Positions 56,566 to 64,000 of a DNA stretch of 64,000 bases are shown here, piece by piece (the first letter of the stretch is position 1; the number at the start of each line of letters is the position of its first letter). The notes beneath the pieces were generated by a model. That model made no database searches and was not told the DNA's origin. It saw only the letters and a program-made list of their open reading frames with translations. Source of the DNA: Spongilla lacustris (lineage: Eukaryota > Porifera > Demospongiae > Spongillida > Spongillidae). The stretch is from contig OX442434.1 in the NCBI GenBank assembly GCA_949361645.1, positions 3,183,159 through 3,247,158 on the forward strand, written 5' to 3'. The translations under genes and the position numbers were made by a program.

Positions 56566-56897
56566 GAGATAAGCTGGCTGAAATTCAGGGCGGCGCACAA
56601 CACCATGGCATCAGGAGGAATTTTTTATGTGATTCAACATGCTAAGCGACAGTCATTTCAAGAAGATGCACAAGTAATGCAGTAAAAATTAGAGAGAAAG
56701 AAAATGAGAGGAGGCAAACTCGAAGAAAATTTGATGGCCATTATGAATTACTAAGTTGCTACAGCTTGTCAGCAAATGTGTCCTAGTTTGAGCAATTGGA
56801 GGACTCCTAAATTATATCATTGTGTAAGTGATAGATACACTGAGTGATGATCAATTTGGCCTCATATCTAGGAATCTTACATCTTACCCTGGATAAA

Positions 56898-57295
56898 CTG
56901 ATGACCCACCCACCCACCCACCCCCAGACATGCTAAGGCAAGCTGATGACCCACCCACCCACCCACCCCCAGACATGCTAAGGCAAGCTGATGACCCACC
57001 CACCCACCCACCCCTAGTGATCAGGGCCACCCACCCCCAGTGATGCTGAGGTGACCCACCCATCCACCCCCAGTGATGCTGAGGTGACCCACCCATCCAC
57101 CCCCCGTGATGCTGAGGTGACCCACCCCCAGTGATCAGGGCCACCCACCCCAGTGATGCTGAGGTGACCCACCCCCAGTGATCAGGGCCACCCACCCCCA
57201 GTGATGCTGAGGTGACCCACCCCCAGTGATCAGGGCCACCCACTCCCAGTGATGCTGAGGTGACCCACCCATCCACCCACCTCTGGTGATGCTGA
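56898..57295. repeat. C-rich minisatellite
   Basis: Variable units such as GACCCACCCACCCACCCACC, CCCCCAGACATGCTAAGGCA and CAGTGATGCTGAGGTGACCC, with period near 48 or multiples. The G-rich minus strand could form quadruplexes. The long minus-strand open frame (Gly/Trp/Ser-rich) is repeat-generated. 57300-57800 beyond it shows nothing recognisable. Confidence 0.9.
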
Positions 57296-57993
57296 GACTG
57301 CTGACCCACTTTGGTGATGTCAAACATGTTGGGTCCTTCATCCCCAAGTTGATCATCTGCAAAACACAAAAAATACCCTTGCAAATGCTGCAAGAAATGG
57401 TTGCAGTTCTGTAATAAATGTCATTGCAGGGAGTGGAAGTAAAGAAGCCACAAGCATTCATAAATCTAAAGGACACAGCATTAATAGTAATAGCGTTTCA
57501 TATTACTGATGCACATAGTTGATACTTAGCTTGTGACTTCTTTAGAACTTAGGCATGCAGTTGACAGTAATTGCCCCGGCAAGTCCATTTATACATGAAC
57601 AACGAAGTCCCATTTCCTAGTTTTTGATTTTGCACAGCACCATGCAGATCTAGTCAGAGCACTCCTGCCTAAAATTTTATAAACTGAATCATGGTGCCAA
57701 AGTAAGTTTGTTTACTTAAGTAGTTAGACTGATTGGTAATAGATATGAGGTATTTTTTTTTGAGCATTAAAATAGTTTTTGTCACGCTGATAAGTGTTTA
57801 ATCATACTACAGTGGAAATCGTGATACTTGTCGTTAAAATTTTTTGGGTGTGTTTTAATGTTAGCTTGATTTTTTAACATTAACTGTATGCAGTATTGAA
57901 AATCTGACAACACAGTGTTGTTGACCAAACATTTTAAAACAAATACCGAAATAAGTAAGTGTCACGTGACTAACACGTCTGTTTTTGTTTTTA

Positions 57994-58326
57994 AGTGTCC
58001 CCAGTCCAAAAAACGGATTTGTAGCATATTTCTCAGCTCTGAGGCAGCAGATCAACACAAAATTTGGTATATATGAGAAAAAGAAACCTGCCAAACGTTT
58101 GGCCGAGTCATATTTCAAACCCGGGAAATACTTTGTGTGTTTTCATGGGAGACACGTTTGTTTAGGTCAAAAAGCGTTTAGCATGCTGCTTTGCACAATG
58201 GGCGTTATACGCGACAGTACATCGATTTTTATACCGAGGGATGGTTATTGCACCATAGACACCTATGTTTACAACGTAACAGTTAATTTTACCGTCAAAA
58301 TTCTGCTTGCAAACGTTGAAGCTTAG
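57994..58326 (+). CDS. ORF in the left arm of the foldback element, unknown
   Basis: About 110 residues, including PSPKNGFVAYFSALRQQINT, FKPGKYFVCFHGRHVCLGQK and GVIRDSTSIFIPRDGYCTID, ending with a stop after LANVEA. The same protein, with few changes, is encoded in the right arm. The start is uncertain (ATG 57985 is in frame). I do not recognise the family. Because the arms are copies, conservation of the frame between them is not independent evidence of selection. Confidence 0.4.
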   Translation, partial: SVPSPKNGFVAYFSALRQQINTKFGIYEKKKPAKRLAESYFKPGKYFVCFHGRHVCLGQKAFSMLLCTMGVIRDSTSIFIPRDGYCTIDTYVYNVTVNFTVKILLANVEA

Positions 58327-59198
58327 AAAACACGCCATTTTCGAGTGAACGCATTACAATTATGACGTTATTGGCAATTAATTAAAGGTTTTGTACGGCG
58401 AATACGAAAACCAAGCATCAACCAGCGTACAAAAGTGGCGAACTAGTAAAGAGGCAAACCATGCTTGGGCATCGTTGAAGCTAAGGAAGGCTCGGAGGGG
58501 TAATCCCGAAGCTGCCGCTTTGAAGCGGTAGTCGGTCAGCGAAGCAAGTTCCTCAAAGAGCAGAAGGACGTATGCTACTATCGCAGAGAGTGCAGCCAAA
58601 GAATTGGAGTCCCTCGCTGTACACATGCCAAATGCGTCCGATAGTTCTGGAACATACCAAAAACATGTGATTCACATTTGTTTGGGCATCAGTGGGAGAC
58701 ATTTCGTTGGACACCTCTATCAGTCTATGTAGTACATTCATAATGCAAACGCTCTTGCATCACTGTGGGACACATTTGGCTTGTGTACAGCGAGGGACTC
58801 CAATTCCTTGGCTGCACTCTCTGCGATAGTAGCATTCGTCCTGCTTTTTGAGGAACCTGCTTTGCTGACCGCGACTATCGCTTCGAAGCGGCAGCTTCGG
58901 GATTACCCCTCGGAGCCTTTCTTTGCTTCAAAGGTACCCACACATGACTTGCCTCTTTACTTGCTCGCCGCTTTTTTTTCGATGGTTGATGTTTGGTTCT
59001 TAGAAGAACCGTTTTCGCAATTGAAACCGTTCCCGTCACACCATCGAAACTTTAATTAATATTATGAAATTGTTACAATAACGTAACAATTGTAATGAGA
59101 TTCACTCGAAAATGGCGTGTTTTTTAAGATTCAACGTTTGCAAGCAGAATTTTGACGGTAAAATTAACTGTTACGTTGTAAACATAGGTGTCTATGGT

Positions 59199-59489
59199 TC
59201 AATAGCCATCCCTCGGTATACAAATCGATGTACTGTCGCGTATAACGCCCACTGTGCAAAGCAGCATGTTAAACGCTTTTCGACCTAAACAAACGTGTCT
59301 CCCATGAAAACACACAAAGTATTTCCCGGGTTTGAAATATGACTCGGCCAAACGTTTGGCAGATTTGTTTTTCTCATATATACCAAATTTTGTGTTGATC
59401 TGCTGCCTCAGAGCTGAGAAATATGCTACAAATCCGTTTTTTGAACTGGGGACACTTAAAATACAAAAACAAACAGACGTGTTAGTCAC
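59199..59489 (-). CDS. ORF in the right arm of the foldback element, unknown
   Basis: Mirror copy of the left-arm ORF: SVPSSKNGFVAYFSALRQQI, FVCFHGRHVCLGRKAF and SICIPRDGY, then a stop that ends it about 20 residues earlier than the left copy. Confidence 0.4.
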   Translation of the reverse strand: MTNTSVCFCILSVPSSKNGFVAYFSALRQQINTKFGIYEKNKSAKRLAESYFKPGKYFVCFHGRHVCLGRKAFNMLLCTVGVIRDSTSICIPRDGY

Positions 59490-59659
59490 GTGACACTTAC
59501 TTATTTCGGTACTTGTTTAAAAATGTTTGGTCAACAACACTGTGTTGTCAGATTTTCAATACTGCATACAGTTAATGTTAAAAAATCAAGCTAACATTAA
59601 AACATACCCAAAAAATTTTAACGACAAGTATCACGATTTCCACTGTAGCATCCTGAGTA

Positions 59660-61400
59660 CTTCTAGTACATTGCCAGCTTAAATGTAGATATATGATTCG
59701 CGATTCCTTCAACATACATGTATAGTAATGAAGGATCTTATTTCAGCTTCGTGAAAGTACCTTTGTAATTCATCTCCTATATACTGCACTCCGCTAAGGC
59801 AATTTGAACAGCTTTCATGTCGATCGTCCACATATGCGGTGAGATTGTTATATTTAAGTGAAGTCATTCATTAAATAAATTCACCCAGGAAGTACGCTGC
59901 GCCAGATCTTATTTGCGATGGCCAATTCCCAAGTTAATTTTCCAATGACTTTGACGTCATATGAAAAGGGGGAGGTACTAGGTATAAGATCCGCGAATCG
60001 AATTCACGAATTCTGTTTTAGACCACCAACTTTGTCAGCAAGATATCTACATGTAGCTAATGATATTATCACAGAGATGTTTTGTGCACATATATCGTGA
60101 CGCATTTGTAAAAACATGCTTTTCCAATTACCTTTTTAAAAATCATCAATACTATCTTCACCTATGATCATGCCTATAGCTTATGGTCATAACCAATTAT
60201 ATATGCTATTAACTGTAGAAGAAAAAAGTTGTGGCATGAACTGTCATTGAACTAACCATGATCGGATTTTCTTTGTTTCTACGACTTCCACTTTCACACT
60301 TTTATGTGTAAAACTTGATGCAAACTAAGGTTGTAAGTTTTATCAGTTCAAGCATCTCTGGTATATTAGGGCTGTCGTTAAGTCCATAATTTGTTCTACA
60401 AAACAATCATCACACCATTTTTTTGTAATCATGACAGTCTGGACATATTCATCATGTGATGCCATACAAACCGATGCCAAAGCCTCATCAGCAACGTTAG
60501 TTCCTAACTGTTTATTCTTGTTACACCTAACTACATCCAAGTACCTATAGCACTTTGAATTTGGTTGAAGCTTTTAGGCCCATCAACACCTTCACTTTCT
60601 AATATTTAGTGGTTTTCGACACTTATTATGTTTTTGCAAGATAGTAACTGTCTCTTGCAGTATTTTTCCCCCCATGGATTGATGGAATAGTATGACGAAA
60701 AGATCAAGTGTATTCATACACTGCAATGAAGTTCCCCATGAATGCCTTATTATTGAGTTCAATCCATGAAATGCGTTTGGAGAAGCAGGCATCACATTTT
60801 AATAAATAAAGATATAGGCTCCAAATTATCAGTACAGGCGCAACAAATAAAAACAAGCCATATATTTGTATACAAAAGCTATACACTGTTACATTATGTG
60901 AAAAACATTGAACGAATTGCATTTGTGCCTATGATTTAACAAATGATACAGCGTGATGAATGCAGTCCTTAAAAAACACACCACTTGTAAAAGTGTTAAG
61001 AAAGAGAATTTTTGCGTTCACATTGTCGTAGTGGTTGGTCACATAATATCCATATCATGCCGTTCATCATTGTAATATCTGTGTGGATTTCTGAATTATC
61101 TATTTATGTGGTTTTGGCCAGATAAATGCATTAATGGATGCTAAACATTTATTTGTTAATGGGGCCCAACATTGAGTTCAATTCAGTACTTGACTTATAG
61201 TGAAAGAGCCAACTTGAACCTTATATTAACTTTTAGTGTCAACCATGTTTCTGTTATTTTCGTAAGCATATGATTATATCTCCATCAGTTTGCGCAATTT
61301 TTTTTCAAAACCGTTTTTTTTACATATGCTTAAAACTACAAATGAAATCAATAGACATGTGAAACTACTAACAGTTCACAAACATACGCATCTGTTAGTG
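59660..61400. other. No recognisable gene
   Basis: Open frames at 59918-60100 (+) and 60343-60540 (-) show no family similarity. The latter could be an exon of the same transcription direction as the DNase/CARD gene but I cannot connect it. Confidence 0.4.
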
Positions 61401-61408
61401 CATAAAAT

Positions 61409-62175
61409 TCAATGGAATGCCTTGCAAAGCTTGATGGCCAATTCCTTGTACTTTGGTATGCAGTGGAGTACTTCTACAAATATCATGACGTTATTGTGAT
61501 CAGCCTTTACAGCTCTTTCGACTGCATTTAATAGTACCGTTGCTCGGCTGTGACCTGAATGCATAAGGTTATCCACATCCTCACGGTCTGCAAGGCTTAT
61601 CAGAGACTTAGAGTACAATTCAGCAGCGATGTCATCTGGATTTATTTGTTCCAAAATGTCTGCATAAAGTGTTCTAAATACGGCTGTGTAATGAAAAGAG
61701 ATCATGAAACCGATTAAAACGCTGCAGACACACTGCAGGTAATGTGTCTTGCTTCCTGTGGAAGCTTCACAAGGTTCATGTCCATTTCCCATTGGAAATG
61801 GACATGTATGTACTGAAGCAAATGCATGCAAATCAATACCTTTAACTTTTTCCTTTTCTAGTGCACCATGCTCTTGACATTTAGGACAGTGTTTTTCTCC
61901 ACCTAAATGAGGGATTCATGCTATTACTGAGGATAGTATTAATTATGTTTACCTTGTGACCCGATATCAAGCGCATTGTGCATGTACGTTGCACCTGGTC
62001 AGGGTACAAACAAGTTAAGAACACAACGGAATTTATATTAAGTCACATTCAAAGTCGCAGCTTTATTGCACGACAGCTGAACTTTATTATTATTAGAATA
62101 AGGAACGCAATCACTTATATGCTCCTTAACTCTAATTCTATGCTTTTATAAAAAATTTCTGCAAACACCTTCCAG

Positions 62176-62217
<42 letters not shown>

Positions 62218-62952
62218 AACCGTTACTTACCTTTTAATTCAAACTCAACAGGATAACGGTCGCTGATGCTTTCAAGCTGTAAAAAATAAAAACATAACCA
62301 TACATGCATGCTACTGCAAGAAGTGGAACCCAATCCACACAGCTGATGAAAGAAAAACATCGTAACGTTTTAAAATAAATTGTTCTGCAGTACTGAGCAA
62401 AGGTGCCCTTTACTAAACACGCGGGCTTTACCGTGCGTGTACGGGAAATGTACGGAACTACCTGAAATCAGTTGGCATGCACGCGGTTACTGTAGTATAG
62501 ACCTGGTTGAAAAATATTTTCTGCATGGTGTAAACTAATTCCATTTGTGTGCCCCTCGTTGCAGTTGCAACTTAACAATTATACATGTGCATCTGCACCG
62601 ATTATCACATTGTGACTCACGTTGTACGGTGTGAGCTCTCTGAAGTTATAAATGCCAGGGGAGATTACATCTTGATCCAAATCTTTTGTAATCACAATCC
62701 TGTCATAAGCGCAGTCCTTGTAGGGGATATTAGTACCCGATTTAATGAGAATAGTTAGTTCCGAGTTGGAAAATAAGAACGGTATGTTACGTATGTCGTT
62801 TTCATTCACATAGTCGCACGCGGCATTAAAGTTTCCAAGAAATACTACCCTTTGGTGTCCAAGCTGATTGTATACGGCTGCAAGGTTATTGAGTTCAGCA
62901 ACAGCATTGCTTGGTCTGGCGTTCAGCCCAACAAGGAAAAACGGTGCAATAT
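61409..62952 (-). CDS. DNase I-like domain fused to a CARD-like death-fold domain (5' end missing)
   Basis: Exons 62621-62952, 62231-62276, 61840-61902 and 61409-61683, all GT/AG and in phase (237 residues to TGA). The first two encode the C-terminal half of a DNase I-type EEP domain: FFLVGLNARPSNAVAELNNL, VVFLGNFNAACDYV, KDCAYDRIVI, SISDRYPVEFEL. In human DNase I the matching motifs are PLHAAP, GDFNA and SDHYPVE, so His134, Asp168 and His252 are replaced by Asn, Asn and Arg; Asn170, Asp212 and Asp251 remain. A linker with CPKC follows, then a CARD-like domain (VFRTLYADILEQINPDDIAA, LYSKSLISLADREDV, FVEVLHCIPKYKELAIKL). Likely a nuclease-dead, death-fold signalling protein (inference). N-terminal half not found. 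Confidence 0.8.
62176..62214. repeat. Poly(A) homopolymer in an intron of the DNase/CARD gene
   Basis: About 39 consecutive A on the plus strand, inside the intron between 61902 and 62231. May be the scar of a retroposed sequence. Confidence 0.9.
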
Positions 62953-63378
62953 CTGTATACATATGAATAGTGCAGCCATGGTGAAATGTAAATAACAGTG
63001 CTTTTGATATCATAATGCAGCACGATAAATAAATGCACGCTATTATACCAGTATAATTATATCAAGTTGCATGTAAATTGCAAAACTTGCATCAGAGTCA
63101 TGTTTAGGCTGTACATTGCATATACAAATGTCATAATAATTATTTATAATAAAAACTTTTAAATGATACTATTGTTGAATATACATGTACATGAACAGAA
63201 TATGTAATACACACAACACTTAAATCACACTACAGTTAATTAAATTTAAGATGGGAGCCACCTGGAAAGGATCGCTGTTGCATTCGCTCTGCAGGTTGAG
63301 CCTACTGTAGGCCTACAGCTCAGACAGCACAGCTGATTTTGTTTTGCCCGATGTTATGGCAAGACGGGAGGCAAGCTT

Positions 63379-63850
63379 TTAAACGAATCTATGGCTTCTT
63401 TTCCCCAAGCACCATACGACTCCAACCAGAGGTATGCAACACCACCCCAAGGCATTGCATTTGGGGTCATTTTCTGTGTGTTTGCGCTCTTCAGTGGACA
63501 ACGCAGCTGCCCCAGCTGACAATCCCGCTACTGATATAATTTTAGGATTTAGCGGTGATGTCACTGAGATATCAAATGCAGCTGGTTTACCAAGAGCCCA
63601 ATTGGGTAGCAAAATGTCTGCGGGGTGTGAGTGGTCATGGTCTGAAGTAAGGTTGCTGCCCATCTCCACCTTCACACTCAAGTGGGCTCTACGGCAAGTC
63701 TCCACCAACACATTGCACAGATGGTTGTGACGGATGACCACATCTCCTCCTTTTTTGCATGTTGTGGCGTGGTGACCAAGGGGATCTAATGCACTGTTTG
63801 GGCATAGGGCACACTGGGAACCATTAGAGGTGTCCAAACCAAGTCACCAC
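63379..63850 (-). pseudogene. LINE (RLE-type family), 5'-truncated copy
   Basis: CALCPNSALDPLGHHATTCK (CCHC knuckle), GGDVVIRHNHLCNVL, HPADILLPNW, AAFDISVTSPLNP, ERKHTENDPKCNALGW then a frameshift. Its 5' edge abuts an AT/TAA-rich run (63852-63885). It probably separates the DNase/CARD gene from its missing 5' exons. Confidence 0.82.
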
Positions 63851-63885
63851 TTGACAATTATTTATATATATAAATAATAATAAGG

Positions 63886-64000
63886 ATTGTCAACTAGCTG
63901 GGGCAGCTGCATGCGTTGTCCACTGAAGAGCGTAAACACAGAAAATGGCAATGCTTTGGGGTGGTGTTGTATCCTCTGGTTGCAGAGTCGTATGGTGCTT
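63886..64000 (+). pseudogene. LINE (RLE-type family), inverted neighbour copy, cut by the window edge
   Basis: Near-identical to the reverse complement of 63425-63530 (CTGGGGCAGCTGC, CGTTGTCCACTGAAGAGCG, CTTTGGGGTGGTGTTGTATC). Head-to-head with the minus-strand copy across a (TAA)-rich spacer. Confidence 0.85.

Larger units (their letters stand above)
57810..59645. mobile_element. 1.84-kb foldback DNA transposon (Tc1/mariner-like ends)
   Basis: Ends CAGTGGAAATCGTGATACTT and its complement, flanked by TA (57808-57809 and 59646-59647). About 570 bp at each end match as inverted repeats, and a second inner inverted pair (about 58395-58640 with 58770-59010) extends the palindrome almost to the centre, leaving a loop of roughly 125 bp. 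CAGTGG ends plus TA duplication fit Tc1/mariner. The loop carries a short minus-strand frame (TNVNHMFLVCSRTIGRIWHV) that looks like a helix-turn-helix of a transposase (weak). Confidence 0.88.

Noticed and set aside
56884..57393. 169-residue Gly/Trp/Ser-rich frame on the minus strand
   Set aside because: Generated by the C-rich minisatellite; no start context or domain.
62579..63013. LINE AP-endonuclease as an alternative for the EEP domain
   Set aside because: The CAYDRIV and SDRYPVE motifs, intron splits and in-phase joining to a CARD-like exon fit DNase I; no reverse transcriptase follows.

Overview
This is a eukaryotic, AT-rich, repeat-dense window from an animal. Intron-bearing genes of animal-associated families are present: a SLC37 transporter, an IRS-type PTB (Dok-like) docking protein, secreted C1q-like proteins, a THAP zinc finger and a DNase I/CARD protein. 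Some introns are very short (about 50 bp) with clean GT/AG ends. An early-branching marine invertebrate such as a sponge fits best, but that is inference; no rRNA or mitochondrial marker is present. No CRISPR array, operon or prokaryotic gene was seen, and no tRNA was recognised by eye.

Layout. 1-1849: 3' half of a Ty3/Gypsy retrotransposon ending in a 121-bp LTR. 2366-12302 (minus): a complete 20-exon SLC37-like sugar-phosphate transporter gene with a TATA box at 12341-12347; its introns hold MITEs and a LINE fragment. 12.5-16.4 kb: a LINE tail, a THAP pseudogene broken by a 487-bp transposon, an internally deleted hAT/TTF relic and a SWIM/YqaJ-associated exon. 19.6-21.0 kb: a decayed duplicate of the 3' end of the SLC37 gene with an internal inversion. 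21.2-26.9 kb: a 160-bp satellite in two orientations, a Ulp1-like protease gene, an OTU-like protease relic and other transposon-gene relics. 30.5-31.4 and 43.9-44.7 kb: two paralogous 5-exon genes for secreted C1q-like proteins. 32.3-37.5 kb: a DUF6570-like fragment, and retrotransposons nested in an element with 111-bp inverted repeats. 38-46 kb: integrase fragments, tandem repeats of 48 and 455 bp, and a 0.75-kb segmental duplication. 47-49 kb: a RING-finger gene relic filled by a 22-bp minisatellite. 53.2-54.9 kb (minus): a large exon of a Dok-like docking protein. 57.8-59.6 kb: a 1.8-kb foldback transposon. 61.4-62.95 kb (minus): a DNase I-like domain spliced to a CARD-like death-fold domain, with three catalytic positions substituted. 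63.3-64 kb: two head-to-head LINE tails.

How it fits together. The apparently intact host genes are the SLC37 transporter, the two C1q-like genes, the Dok-like exon and the DNase I/CARD exons. Nearly everything else is mobile-element sequence. One LINE-like family (reverse transcriptase, CCHC knuckle, putative restriction-like endonuclease) occurs at least seven times, and two oppositely oriented copies both sit inside one ATT/TAA microsatellite. The strongest candidates for something undescribed are the DNase I/CARD protein, the foldback element carrying the same ORF in both arms, and the TAA-associated LINE nest.
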